A DNA stretch of 64,000 bases from Pseudomonas atagonensis (GTDB taxonomy: Bacteria > Pseudomonadota > Gammaproteobacteria > Pseudomonadales > Pseudomonadaceae). This document shows, piece by piece, positions 15,873 to 24,810 of this stretch (position 1 is the stretch's first letter; every line of letters starts with the position of its first letter). The stretch spans positions 124,001 through 188,000 of the forward strand of contig NZ_VXCA01000025.1 in assembly GCF_011369485.1 (NCBI RefSeq), given 5' to 3'. Both the position numbers and the translations under genes were made by a program. A model generated the notes under the pieces. The model worked only from the letters and a program-made list of their open reading frames with translations, did no database searches and was not told the origin of the DNA.

Positions 15873-18281
15873 ATGAAGCGCGTGTTCACCGTTCTTGCCT
15901 TGCTCATCGTTGTCCTGCTCGCCGCTATCGGCGGGTATGTGTACAGCAAGCAGCCGACGCGTCAGGGCCAGGTCGAACTGCGCAACCTGCAGGGTTCGGT
16001 GACCGTGCGCTACGACGAACGCGGCGTGCCGCACATCCGCGCCGAAAACGAAACCGATCTCTACCGTGCCCTCGGCTACGTGCATGCCCAGGATCGGCTG
16101 TTCCAGATGGAAGCCATGCGCCGCCTCGCCCGTGGCGAACTGGCCGAAGTGCTCGGGCCGAAACTGCTCGACACCGACAAACTGTTCCGCAGCCTGCGCA
16201 TCCGTGAGCGCGCCGCCAGTTATGTCGCCAGCCTCGACAAGCAATCACCGGCGTGGAGGGGTCTGCAAGCCTATCTGGATGGCATCAACCAATATCAGGC
16301 CACTCACGCGGCGCCCATCGAGTTCGATGTGCTGGGCATCCCCAAGCGGCCGTTCACCGCCGAGGACAGCATCAGCGTTGCCGGTTACATGGCTTACAGC
16401 TTTGCCGCCGCGTTTCGCACCGAGCCGTTGCTGACGTACGTGCGCGATCAACTCGGCGCCGATTACCTCAACGTCTTCGACCTCGACTGGCAGCCCAAAG
16501 GTGTGCTGGCCAAGGGGCGAGCAAACCCGACTCCGCCGCTTGCCGCTGGCGACTGGAAAGACCTCAATGCCCTCGCCCGCCTCAGCGAACAGGCGTTGAT
16601 CGACAACGGCCTGCCGCAGTTCGAAGGCAGCAACGCCTGGGTCATTGCGGGCAGTCGCAGCCAGAGTGGCAAACCGCTGCTGGCCGGTGATCCGCACATT
16701 CGTTTTTCGGTGCCTTCGGTGTGGTACGAGGCGCAGCTGTCGGCGCCGGGGTTTGAACTCTACGGCCATCATCAGGCGCTGGTGCCGTTCGCGTTTCTGG
16801 GGCACAACCTGGATTTCGGCTGGAGCCTGACCATGTTCCAGAACGACGATCTGGATCTGATCGCCGAAAAGGTCAACCCGGACAACCCGAATCAGGTCTG
16901 GTATCGCGGCCAGTGGACCGACATGGTCAGCACCGAACAGCAAATCAACGTGAAGGGCCAGGCGCCGGTGACGATCACCCTGCGCCAGTCGCCGCACGGG
17001 CCGATCGTCAACGATGCCCTCGGCAGCGCCGCCGGCAAGACGCCGATTGCGATGTGGTGGGCGTTTCTCGAAACACCGAACCCGATCCTCGAAGGTTTCT
17101 ATCAGCTCAACCGCGCCGACACACTGGCCAAGGCCCGCGCCGCTGCGGCCAAAGTGCAGGCGCCGGGGCTGAACCTGGTTTACGCCAACGCCAAGGGCGA
17201 TATCGCCTGGTGGGCTTCGGCGCTGTTGCCCAAGCGCCCGGCCGGAGTGAAGCCGGGCTTCATTCTCGACGGCAGCACCGATCAGGCGGACAAGGACGGT
17301 TATTACCCGTTCAGCGCCAACCCGCAGGAAGAAAACCCGGCGCGTGGTTACATCGTCTCGGCCAACTTTCAGCCGGTTTCGCCGACCGGCATGGAGATTC
17401 CCGGTTACTACAACCTCGCGGATCGCGGTCAGCAGCTCAATCGACAGCTCAGCGACAAGAGCGTGAAGTGGACCAACGAAGCCAACCAAAAGCTGCAACT
17501 GGGCACCGCTACTGGCTACGGCCCACGCCTGTTGGCGCCGTTGCTGCCGGTATTGCGTGAAGCGGTCAGTGACCCGGCGCAACTGAAACTGGTCGAGCAA
17601 CTCGCGCAGTGGCCAGGCGACTATCCGCTGGATTCGGTCAGTGCGACGCTGTTCAACCAGTTCCTCTACGACCTGGCCGATGCGGCGATGCGCGATGAGT
17701 TGGGCAATGACTTTTTCGACACGCTGCTGTCGACAAGGGTGATTGATTCAGCACTGCCCCGCTTGGCGGCAAATGCCGATTCAGCATGGTGGGACAACCG
17801 CAACACGCCGGCCAGGGAGACCCGCGCCGATATCGTCCGCACAGCGTGGCAGGCGAGCATCAAGCACCTGAAACTGACCCTTGGCGACGATGTCGCAGGC
17901 TGGCAATGGGGCACGGTACACACGCTGACTCACGGGCATCCGCTCGGGCAGCAGAAGCCGCTGGATCGCATTTTCAACGTCGGGCCGTTCGCGGCACCGG
18001 GTAGCCATGAAGTGCCGAACAACCTCTCGGCGAAAATCGGCCCGGCACCATGGCCAGTGACTTACGGGCCGTCGACCCGGCGTCTGGTGGACTTCGCCGA
18101 CCCGGCGCACAGTCTGACGATCAATCCGGTCGGCCAAAGCGGTGTGCCGTTCGACAGCCATTACGACGATCAGGCTGAGGCGTATGTCGACGGGATGTAT
18201 GTGCAGGCGCATTTCAGTGAGGAAGAGGTAACGGCGAATACGCGGAGTACGTTGAAGCTGCTTCCTGCACGGGCGCAGTAG
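15873..18281 (+). CDS. hacB: Penicillin-acylase family N-terminal nucleophile hydrolase, HacB-like AHL acylase
   Basis: An 802-residue Ntn-hydrolase precursor. An N-terminal signal/anchor (MKRVFTVLALLIVVLLAAIG) sends it to the periplasm. The alpha chain carries GVPHIRAENETDLYRALGYV and HAQDRLFQMEAMRRLARGEL. Cleavage is expected at Gly252/Ser253 (FEGSNAWVIAGS), freeing Ser253 as nucleophile of the beta chain (LLAGDPHIRFSVPSVWYEAQ follows). P. aeruginosa PA0305 (HacB), an acylase that degrades long-chain acyl-homoserine lactones, lies at the same place beside spuH. The substrate here is inferred from that. ATG 15873 follows AAGGAG; the longer upstream frame is rejected. Ends 5 bases before a REP pair. 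Confidence 0.85.
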   Translation: MKRVFTVLALLIVVLLAAIGGYVYSKQPTRQGQVELRNLQGSVTVRYDERGVPHIRAENETDLYRALGYVHAQDRLFQMEAMRRLARGELAEVLGPKLLDTDKLFRSLRIRERAASYVASLDKQSPAWRGLQAYLDGINQYQATHAAPIEFDVLGIPKRPFTAEDSISVAGYMAYSFAAAFRTEPLLTYVRDQLGADYLNVFDLDWQPKGVLAKGRANPTPPLAAGDWKDLNALARLSEQALIDNGLPQFEGSNAWVIAGSRSQSGKPLLAGDPHIRFSVPSVWYEAQLSAPGFELYGHHQALVPFAFLGHNLDFGWSLTMFQNDDLDLIAEKVNPDNPNQVWYRGQWTDMVSTEQQINVKGQAPVTITLRQSPHGPIVNDALGSAAGKTPIAMWWAFLETPNPILEGFYQLNRADTLAKARAAAAKVQAPGLNLVYANAKGDIAWWASALLPKRPAGVKPGFILDGSTDQADKDGYYPFSANPQEENPARGYIVSANFQPVSPTGMEIPGYYNLADRGQQLNRQLSDKSVKWTNEANQKLQLGTATGYGPRLLAPLLPVLREAVSDPAQLKLVEQLAQWPGDYPLDSVSATLFNQFLYDLADAAMRDELGNDFFDTLLSTRVIDSALPRLAANADSAWWDNRNTPARETRADIVRTAWQASIKHLKLTLGDDVAGWQWGTVHTLTHGHPLGQQKPLDRIFNVGPFAAPGSHEVPNNLSAKIGPAPWPVTYGPSTRRLVDFADPAHSLTINPVGQSGVPFDSHYDDQAEAYVDGMYVQAHFSEEEVTANTRSTLKLLPARAQ

Positions 18282-18286
18282 AAGCG

Positions 18287-18465
18287 CCCCTCACCCCAGC
18301 CCTCTCCCGGAGGGAGAGGGAGCCAATTGGGGATTGCTCGATAATTTCGCAGACCTGAAAGAGCTTTGCCGAATCCATAGTCGACTGGATCGTGCAGGTC
18401 GATGTATGACGCAAGACACCTCGGTCGGCTCCCTCTCCCTCCGGGAGAGGGCTGGGGTGAGGGGA
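18287..18465. repeat. Paired REP palindrome (CCCTCTCCCGGAGGGAGAGGG family)
   Basis: Each arm is itself a palindrome (ccctctcccggagggagagg). The two arms are inverted and extended by cccctcaccccagc and gctggggtgagggg, with about 115 bases between. It lies between the convergent acylase and GlxA-type genes and could form a large hairpin in either transcript. Confidence 0.88.
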
Positions 18466-18489
18466 TCGCGAACTCAAGCCAACCTACGC

Positions 18490-19455
18490 TCAAACCATTA
18501 CCGCAAAATTCAGCCGAAACTGCTGCGGCGTCACGCCCAGCCTGCGGTTGAACACACTGCGCATGTGTTGCGCATCGCGAAACCCGCACTGATACGCCAC
18601 GGTCTTAAGCGGTGCCGTGGTGCTTTCCAGCATCACCCGCGCCGCATCTACCCGCGCCCGCTCGACGAACTCCGCCGGCGTGACCTTGGCTTCCCGGGCA
18701 AACACCCGGGAGAAATTGCGCGCACTCATGTTCGCCGCATTGGCCAGATCGGCGATGGTCAGATCCCCGGTGAGATTGGCCAGCACATACAGTTGCACCA
18801 GCGCCACCGCCGAAGTCGGTTCCGCGTGCGGCGTCAGGAACGGGCTGAACTGCGATTGCCCGCCCGAGCGCTGAGTGAACACCACCAGACGCTTGGCCAC
18901 GCTCAATGCCACCTCGGCACCCTGATCGCGCGCCAACAAATACAGCGACAGATCGATCCCTGCCGTCACCCCGGCCGAGGTGTAGAGCGCACCGTCCTCG
19001 ACGTACAAGCGATCGGCTTCGACCTTCGTCGTCGGGCACAACTGTGCCAAGACCTCGGCATCGTTCCAGTGAGTCGTGACCGTGCGGCCCTCCAGCAGCC
19101 CCGCGCGCGCCAGCATGAAAGCGCCGTTGCAGATCGAACCGAAACGGTTTGCGCGGGCGCAGGCTTCACGCAGCCAACCGTCGAACGTCACGCCGAAATC
19201 CATGAACGGCAACTGCGGGCCACCGGCGACCAGCAGCAGGTCATAGGCTTCGATGGATTCGCTGAAATGACGATGGGCATTGAGGATCAAGCCGTTGGAA
19301 CAGGCCATCGCTCCATGTTCGACGCCGACCACCTCCAGCCGATAGTGATCCTCGGGCGCGAGAAAACGATTGGCCTCGGCAAACACATCCATGGGACCGG
19401 TGACGTCGAGCGACTGCACGCCAGCAAATACCACGATGGCGACGGTTTTGTTCAT
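18490..19455 (-). CDS. GlxA-type regulator: DJ-1/PfpI domain fused to AraC DNA-binding domain
   Basis: A 321-residue regulator. Residues 1-170 form a DJ-1/PfpI amidotransferase-like domain (TVAIVVFAGVQSLDVTGPMD; elbow GSICNGAFMLARAGLL, with Cys at the nucleophile position). Residues 215-318 form an AraC-type two-helix DNA-binding domain (LTIADLANAANMSARNFSRV; VAYQCGFRDAQHMRSVFNRR). Such GlxA-family proteins sense small nitrogen compounds and control adjacent operons. Here the divergent neighbour is an HD-domain protein, the likely target. ATG 19455 is the start; the longer frame upstream is REP sequence. The ligand is unknown. Confidence 0.88.
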   Translation of the reverse strand: MNKTVAIVVFAGVQSLDVTGPMDVFAEANRFLAPEDHYRLEVVGVEHGAMACSNGLILNAHRHFSESIEAYDLLLVAGGPQLPFMDFGVTFDGWLREACARANRFGSICNGAFMLARAGLLEGRTVTTHWNDAEVLAQLCPTTKVEADRLYVEDGALYTSAGVTAGIDLSLYLLARDQGAEVALSVAKRLVVFTQRSGGQSQFSPFLTPHAEPTSAVALVQLYVLANLTGDLTIADLANAANMSARNFSRVFAREAKVTPAEFVERARVDAARVMLESTTAPLKTVAYQCGFRDAQHMRSVFNRRLGVTPQQFRLNFAVMV

Positions 19456-19479
19456 GTTTTTTGAAGCCCCCTGTAACCC

Positions 19480-19611
19480 TGTGGCGAGGGGATTTATCCC
19501 CGTTGGGTTGCGAAGCAGCCCCAAGACCATACACCTCGTTGTGCCAGGCAGTCTTCATGGCTGGATTTACGACTGCTGCGAAGCCGAACGGGGATAAATC
19601 CCCTCGCCACA
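19480..19611. repeat. Paired REP palindrome (GTGGCGAGGGG family)
   Basis: The left arm tgtggcgaggggatttatcc is mirrored at 19587-19611 by cggggataaatcccctcgcc and ac. It occupies about half of the divergent gap between the GlxA-type and HD genes, so any operator must lie beside it. Nothing else was recognised in this gap. Confidence 0.85.
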
Positions 19612-19763
19612 ATGGATGGCATTCCAACTTGTGAAGGGCAGTTGGCACGATTTGCAGGTGGATTGGCAAGGATCGCAGCCATGCGTTGATTGTTCGGTAT
19701 CAGCGTCGGGAACAGACTTTCCCCATCAGCGCCGCGACGGCGTTTTCCACGAGGAAGCTCAAC

Positions 19764-20405
19764 ATGACCACGACCATCGCCGGTATCAAAATCCCCGACA
19801 GCGCCCTCGCCCGGGCTACCACCGAATACATCCGCGACATCGAATCCGACCTGCTTTATCACCACTCGCGCCGGGTGTTTCTGTTCGGTGCACTGAGCGG
19901 CGAGCGTCAACAACTCGCCTATAACCCGGAGTTGTTGTACGTCGGCGCGATGTTCCATGACCTCGGTCTGGTCGAAGGTCATCGCAGTGACGACGAGCGT
20001 TTTGAAGTGGACGGTGCCAACGCCGCCGCCGACTTTCTCAAACCCTATGGCTTGAGCGATGACGACATCGAACAAGTGTGGCTGTCGATTGCCCTGCACA
20101 CCACGCCGGGCGTACCCAAGCATCTGCGTCCGACCGTGGCGCTGGTGACCGCCGGTGTCGAAATGGACGTGTTGGGCATGGATTACGCCGCGTTCAGCAC
20201 CGTGCAGCGCGAAGCGGTGGTGCATGCGCACCCGCGCGGGGAGGGTTTCAAGGAGTGCATCATCTGCGCGTTCGCCGACGGCCTGCGCCATCGTCCGCAG
20301 ACGACGTTCGGCAATGTGAAGACCGATGTGCTGAAGGATCAGGTGCCGGGATTCAAGCCGATGAACTTCGTCGAAGTCATCCGCAAATCTCCCTGGATTG
20401 CCTGA
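19764..20405 (+). CDS. HD-domain protein, cyanamide-hydratase-like
   Basis: A 213-residue metal-dependent hydrolase of the HD superfamily. The metal motif is HSRRVFLFGALSGE followed by VGAMFHDLGLVEGH (His-Asp near residue 66), with further ligands in SIALHTTPGVPKH and VVHAHPRGEGF. The layout matches the short HD proteins annotated as cyanamide hydratase-like phosphohydrolases. The ribosome site GAGGAAG precedes ATG 19764. It is divergent from the GlxA-type regulator, a common way for such enzymes to be controlled. A nitrile- or cyanamide-type substrate is inference. Confidence 0.75.
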   Translation: MTTTIAGIKIPDSALARATTEYIRDIESDLLYHHSRRVFLFGALSGERQQLAYNPELLYVGAMFHDLGLVEGHRSDDERFEVDGANAAADFLKPYGLSDDDIEQVWLSIALHTTPGVPKHLRPTVALVTAGVEMDVLGMDYAAFSTVQREAVVHAHPRGEGFKECIICAFADGLRHRPQTTFGNVKTDVLKDQVPGFKPMNFVEVIRKSPWIA

Positions 20406-20426
20406 AACCAAAACTGCCGCGAACCC

Positions 20427-20456
20427 TGTGGCGAGGGGATTTATCCCTTCGCCACA
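20427..20456. repeat. Single REP unit (GTGGCGAGGGG family)
   Basis: tgtggcgaggggatttatcc followed by cttcgccaca forms one compact palindrome between the convergent HD and spuH genes. Confidence 0.75.
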
Positions 20457-20515
20457 AAAGCCCATTCCAGAATCGGATTGGGGTTGACCTTAAAGTTGAG
20501 GCCAACCCTATTGGC

Positions 20516-21406
20516 TTACGCTGCTTCCGGTGCCGGTGCGCGACGCACGTCCGGCTGCTTCCACGAATCGGCAGCGCTTTCTTCGATGGCCTGCTGAATT
20601 GCTTTCTTGCGTGCTTCTTCAGCGCGGCGGCTGAAGAACCAGACCATGAACGTCACAATCGACACGGCCAGCAGAATCAGACTCGCCACCGCGTTGATCT
20701 CAGGCTTCACGCCCAGACGCACCGCCGAGAACACTTCCATCGGCAGGGTCGTCGAACCGGGGCCGGAGACGAAGCTCGCCAGTACCAGGTCGTCCAGCGA
20801 CAGCGCAAACGACATCATGCCGCCCGCCGCCAGCGACGGCGCGATCATCGGAATGGTGATCAGAAAGAACACCTTCCACGGCCGTGCACCGAGATCCATC
20901 GCCGCTTCTTCGATCGACAGATCGAGCTCACGCAGACGCGCCGACACCACCACCGCCACGTACGCCGCACAGAACGTCGTGTGGGCGATCCAGATGGTGA
21001 CAATGCCACGCTCCTGCGGCCAGCCGATCATCTGCGCCATGGCCACGAACAGCAGCAACAGCGACAGACCGGTGATCACTTCCGGCATCACCAGCGGCGC
21101 CGTCACCAGGCCACCGAACAGCGTGCGGCCCTTGAAACGGGTGATGCGCGTCAGTACAAACGCTGCCAGCGTACCCAGCGCCACCGCCGCAACCGCGGTG
21201 TAGCAGGCGATTTCCAGCGAACGCAGCACCGAGCCCATCAGTTGCGTGTTGTCGAGCAGGCCGACGTACCACTTGATCGACCAGCCGCCCCACACCGTCA
21301 CCAGTTTCGAGGCGTTGAACGAGTAGATCACCAGGATCAGCATCGGCAAGTAGATGAACAACAAACCCAGAACCAGCATCAGGCTGGAGAAACGGAAGCG
21401 CTTCAT
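20516..21406 (-). CDS. spuH: Polyamine ABC transporter permease SpuH
   Basis: A 296-residue inner-membrane permease with six predicted helices and the EAA-type cytoplasmic loop EEAAMDLGARPWKVFFLITI near residue 160. It is the second permease (PotC/PotI type) of the putrescine/spermidine importer. The C-terminal tail (RAEEARKKAIQQAIEESAAD) is charged and cytoplasmic. The gene overlaps spuG by 4 bases, the last step of a tightly coupled spuFGH run. It ends the operon before a REP unit. Confidence 0.93.
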   Translation of the reverse strand: MKRFRFSSLMLVLGLLFIYLPMLILVIYSFNASKLVTVWGGWSIKWYVGLLDNTQLMGSVLRSLEIACYTAVAAVALGTLAAFVLTRITRFKGRTLFGGLVTAPLVMPEVITGLSLLLLFVAMAQMIGWPQERGIVTIWIAHTTFCAAYVAVVVSARLRELDLSIEEAAMDLGARPWKVFFLITIPMIAPSLAAGGMMSFALSLDDLVLASFVSGPGSTTLPMEVFSAVRLGVKPEINAVASLILLAVSIVTFMVWFFSRRAEEARKKAIQQAIEESAADSWKQPDVRRAPAPEAA

Positions 21407-22323
21407 TCTTTACCCTCCATTTCCTTGGCCTGACTGCGGTTGAACAGGATGATCGGCACAATCAGGATCGCCAGCATCACCACCGCCAGGGCGGACGCCA
21501 CCGGCCAGTCACGGTTGTTGAAGAACTCTTGCCAGAGCACTTTACCGATCATCAGGGTTTCCGGGCCGCCGAGCAGTTCCGGGATCACGAACTCGCCCAC
21601 CACCGGAATGAACACCAGCATGCAGCCGGCAATGATCCCGTTCTTGGACAGCGGAATGGTGATTTTCCAGAAGCTGTTGAAGGTGCTCGAACCGAGGTCG
21701 GAGGCGGCTTCCAGCAGACTGTGATCGTGCTTCACCAGGTTGGCGTACAGCGGCAGGATCATGAACGGCAGGTACGAGTAAACGACGCCGATGTACACCG
21801 CAAGGTTGGTGTTGAGGATCTGCAGCGGCTCGTCGATGAAGCCCATGCTCATCAGGAAACCGTTGAGCAGACCGTTGTTGCTGAGGATGCCCATCCACGC
21901 GTAAACGCGGATCAGGATCGCGGTCCAGGTCGGCATCATGATCAGCAGCACCAGCACCGTTTGCAGCTCTTTACGGGCGGTGGCGATGGCGTAGGCCATC
22001 GGGTAGCCGATCAGCAGGCACAACAGCGTGCTGAAAAACGCCATTTTCAGCGAGCCCAGGTAAGCGGCGATGTACAACTCGTCGCCCGCGAGCATCGCGT
22101 AGTTGCCCAGGTTCAGCAGCAATTGCAGCTTCTGCTCGGCGTACGTGTAAATCTCGGTGTACGGCGGGATGGCCACGTCGGCTTCGGCGAAGCTGATCTT
22201 CAGGACGATGAAGAACGGCAACATGAAGAACAGGAACAGCCAGATGAACGGGACCCCGATGACCAACTGCCGGCCATTGGGGATTATTCGGTTGATGCGG
22301 CGTTTGAATTTGCGCATGTTCAT
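21403..22323 (-). CDS. spuG: Polyamine ABC transporter permease SpuG
   Basis: A 306-residue permease of the PotB/PotH type. It has a long first helix (QLVIGVPFIWLFLFFMLPFF), a large periplasmic loop (residues about 55-90) and an EAA loop (LLEAASDLGSSTFNSFWKIT). ATG 22323 (MNMRKFKRRINRIIPNG) is the start, since it overlaps the spuF stop in an ATGA arrangement. The longer frame would run back into spuF. It pairs with SpuH to form the channel for putrescine and spermidine. Confidence 0.93.
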   Translation of the reverse strand: MNMRKFKRRINRIIPNGRQLVIGVPFIWLFLFFMLPFFIVLKISFAEADVAIPPYTEIYTYAEQKLQLLLNLGNYAMLAGDELYIAAYLGSLKMAFFSTLLCLLIGYPMAYAIATARKELQTVLVLLIMMPTWTAILIRVYAWMGILSNNGLLNGFLMSMGFIDEPLQILNTNLAVYIGVVYSYLPFMILPLYANLVKHDHSLLEAASDLGSSTFNSFWKITIPLSKNGIIAGCMLVFIPVVGEFVIPELLGGPETLMIGKVLWQEFFNNRDWPVASALAVVMLAILIVPIILFNRSQAKEMEGKE

Positions 22324-23462
22324 GAGCGAAGTACCACGCCACTGTCGTCTTCCCACCAGACGTAGACCTGATCACCCCAGGTCGGACGCGCGCCACGACG
22401 CTCGGCGTTGGCCACGAACGACTGCACCAGTTTGCCACTCGGCAATTCGACGTAGAACACCGAGTGACCACCGAGGTAGGCAATATCGTGCACCTTGCCG
22501 CTCGACCAGTTGTATTCGCAAGTCGGCTGGTCGGCGGTGACCAGCAGCTTCTCCGGACGGATCGCGTAGGTCACGGACTTGTCTTGCACCGAGGTGCTGA
22601 TGCCGTGGCCGACGTAGATCTGCCGGTCGAGGTCCTTGCAGGTGATGGTCGCGTGGCCTTCGGCGTCGTCGATCACTTCACCTTCGAAGATGTTCACGTT
22701 ACCGATGAATTCACAGACCAGGCGGCTGGTCGGGGTTTCGTAGATGTCGATCGGGCTGCCGATCTGGGCGATCCAGCCCAGGTGCATGATCGCGATGCGC
22801 TCGGCCATGGTCATGGCCTCTTCCTGGTCGTGCGTCACCATCACGCAGGTCACACCCACGCGCTCGATGATTTCCACCAGTTCCAGCTGCATCTGCGAGC
22901 GCAGTTTCTTGTCCAGTGCGCCCATCGGTTCGTCGAGCAGCAGCAGTTTCGGTCGTTTGGCCAGCGAACGGGCCAGCGCCACACGCTGACGCTGACCGCC
23001 GGACAGTTGATGCGGCTTGCGCTTGGCGTACTGGCTCATCTGCACAAGCTTGAGCATCTCGGCCACGCGAGCGTCGACCTCGGCTTTGGGAATCTTGTCC
23101 TGTTGCAGGCCGAACGCGATGTTCTGCGCCACGGTCATGTGCGGGAACAAGGCGTACGACTGGAACATCATGTTGATCGGTCGCTCGTACGGCGGCATGT
23201 CGGTGATGTCGACGCCGTCGAGGAAAATGCGCCCCTCCGTGGGCCGTTCGAACCCTGCCAGCATCCGCAGCAGAGTGGACTTGCCCGATCCCGAACCGCC
23301 GAGCAGGGCGAAAATCTCGCCTTTCTTGATTTCCAGGGACACATCGTCCACGGCAATCGTCTCGTCGAACTTCTTCGTGACCCGGTCGATTTTGACCAAC
23401 ACCTGTTTAGGTGTCTGGTCGCCCTCGAGGGCTTTCTTATAGGCGCCGGAGGCAACTGCCAT
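22320..23462 (-). CDS. spuF: Polyamine ABC transporter ATPase SpuF
   Basis: A 380-residue ATPase. Walker A is LGGSGSGKSTLLRM near residue 54, the signature is LSGGQRQRVALARSLAK, Walker B is LLLLDEPMGALDKKLR and the switch His lies in VMVTHDQEEAM. A C-terminal TOBE domain (VTYAIRPEKLLVTAD and after) is typical of PotA/PotG proteins. It powers uptake of putrescine and spermidine delivered by SpuD and SpuE. It follows spuE by 63 bases and overlaps spuG by 4 bases. Confidence 0.95.
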   Translation of the reverse strand: MAVASGAYKKALEGDQTPKQVLVKIDRVTKKFDETIAVDDVSLEIKKGEIFALLGGSGSGKSTLLRMLAGFERPTEGRIFLDGVDITDMPPYERPINMMFQSYALFPHMTVAQNIAFGLQQDKIPKAEVDARVAEMLKLVQMSQYAKRKPHQLSGGQRQRVALARSLAKRPKLLLLDEPMGALDKKLRSQMQLELVEIIERVGVTCVMVTHDQEEAMTMAERIAIMHLGWIAQIGSPIDIYETPTSRLVCEFIGNVNIFEGEVIDDAEGHATITCKDLDRQIYVGHGISTSVQDKSVTYAIRPEKLLVTADQPTCEYNWSSGKVHDIAYLGGHSVFYVELPSGKLVQSFVANAERRGARPTWGDQVYVWWEDDSGVVLRS

Positions 23463-23525
23463 TTACGAAACTCCCAACAAAATTGCAGTTCGCCCACGCA
23501 AGACGAACCCAGGATAGTTTTAGCG

Positions 23526-24623
23526 TTATTTGCCCGACTTGACCTTGGTCCAGCTACGGGTCATCAAACGCTGAATATTGGGTGGCAACTCGACCGACAC
23601 GTAAGTCTTGTCGAGGACTGCTTGCGGTGGATAAACCGCTTCGTCGGTGCGAATGGATTGCTCCATCAGCTTGTCCGAACCCGGGTTGGGGTTGGCGTAA
23701 CCGACGTAATCACTGACCTGGGCGATGACCTCAGGTTTCAGCAAATAGTTGATGAAGGCGTGGGCTTCCTTGACGTTGGACGAGTCCTTCGGAATCGCCA
23801 GCATGTCGAACCACAGCGCGCCGCCTTCTTTCGGGATCGAGTAGGCGATGTTCACGCCCTTCTTGGCTTCCTCGGCGCGGTGCTTGGCCTGGAAGATGTC
23901 GCCGGAGAAACCGATGGCCACGCAGATGTCGCCATTGGCCAGATCGCCGATGTATTTGGACGAGTGGAAGTAGGTCACGTAAGGACGCACCGCGAGCAAC
24001 TTGTCGGTGGCCTTGGCGTAATCCTTGGGATCGGTACTGTTGGCGTTCAGGCCCATGTAGTTGAGCACGGTCGGCATCATTTCATCGGCCGAATCGAGGA
24101 ACGCTACGCCGCAGCTGTGCAGCTTCTTGATGTTCTCAGGCTCGAACAGCACGCTCCAGGAATCGATCTTGTCGATACCGAGCACAGCCTTGACCTTGTC
24201 GACGTTGTAACCGATGCCGTTGGTGCCCCACAGGTACGGAACGGCGTAAAGGTTGCCCGGATCGTTCTGTTCCAGACGCTTGAGCAACACCGGGTCAAGG
24301 TTGGAATAGTTCGGAAGCTGCGACTTGTCGAGCTTCTGGAACGCGCCCGCCTTGATCTGCTTGCCGAGGAAGTGGTTCGACGGCACGACCACGTCGTAAC
24401 CGGTACGCCCGGCGAGCAGTTTGCCTTCCAGGGTTTCGTTGGAATCGAACACGTCATAGACCGGTTTGATCCCGGTGGCTTTCTGGAAGTCCGCCAGGGT
24501 GGTCTCGCCGATGTAATCCGACCAGTTATAAATATGCACCGTACCGGCGGCCTGGGCTCCGACAGCAATCGTCAGGCCGGCAGTGGCCAGCAGGGCTTTG
24601 CGCAAAGAAGAAAAAATAGGCAA
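23526..24623 (-). CDS. spuE: Spermidine-binding periplasmic protein SpuE
   Basis: A 365-residue extracellular solute-binding protein of the PotF family. A signal peptide (PIFSSLRKALLATAGLTIAV, then GAQA) precedes the mature start AGTVHIYNWSDYIGE. Binding-site segments include VYDVFDSNETLEGKLLAGRT and TYFHSSKYIGDLANGDICVA. In P. aeruginosa the second of the two tandem binding proteins prefers spermidine, and by position this is that one. The start is the TTG at 24621-24623, which has an AGAGG ribosome site; the open frame continues upstream through untranslated leader. Paralogue of spuD. Confidence 0.9.
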   Translation of the reverse strand: MPIFSSLRKALLATAGLTIAVGAQAAGTVHIYNWSDYIGETTLADFQKATGIKPVYDVFDSNETLEGKLLAGRTGYDVVVPSNHFLGKQIKAGAFQKLDKSQLPNYSNLDPVLLKRLEQNDPGNLYAVPYLWGTNGIGYNVDKVKAVLGIDKIDSWSVLFEPENIKKLHSCGVAFLDSADEMMPTVLNYMGLNANSTDPKDYAKATDKLLAVRPYVTYFHSSKYIGDLANGDICVAIGFSGDIFQAKHRAEEAKKGVNIAYSIPKEGGALWFDMLAIPKDSSNVKEAHAFINYLLKPEVIAQVSDYVGYANPNPGSDKLMEQSIRTDEAVYPPQAVLDKTYVSVELPPNIQRLMTRSWTKVKSGK

Positions 24624-24757
24624 GTGGAGGTCCTCTAAATTAGTTGGGCCCAAGTTGCCCCGCGCTGCATGACAGCCATGACTGCCCGGCAACAAAACCG
24701 GCGCGCAACTTACCCTCGAAAAACCGTTCCAGCAAAACTTTCTGTCATTTAATTACA

Positions 24758-24792
24758 CCGCTGGCCGCCCCGGCGAAGGCGACGGCCAGCGG
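24758..24792 (-). other. GC-rich hairpin between spuD and spuE
   Basis: Exact 10-base arms CCGCTGGCCG and CGGCCAGCGG enclose a 15-base loop, 18 bases after the spuD stop. There is no T-run on the reverse strand, so it looks more like an mRNA-stability or attenuation hairpin than a full terminator. It could set the ratio of the binding proteins. Confidence 0.55.
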
Positions 24793-24810
24793 TTGCTGCG
24801 TCAAACCGGT

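Noticed and set aside
16245..17600. 451-codon frame on the - strand within the acylase gene
   Set aside because: Antisense shadow of the acylase, whose Ntn-hydrolase motifs are complete.
18287..18465. Repeated palindromes as a CRISPR array
   Set aside because: Only two inverted copies with one spacer; they match the REP pair at 56912-57063, not direct repeats with regular spacers.
22464..24638. 724-codon frame on the + strand across spuF and spuE
   Set aside because: Spans two real reverse-strand genes and their gap; translation is His/Asp/Val-rich shadow.
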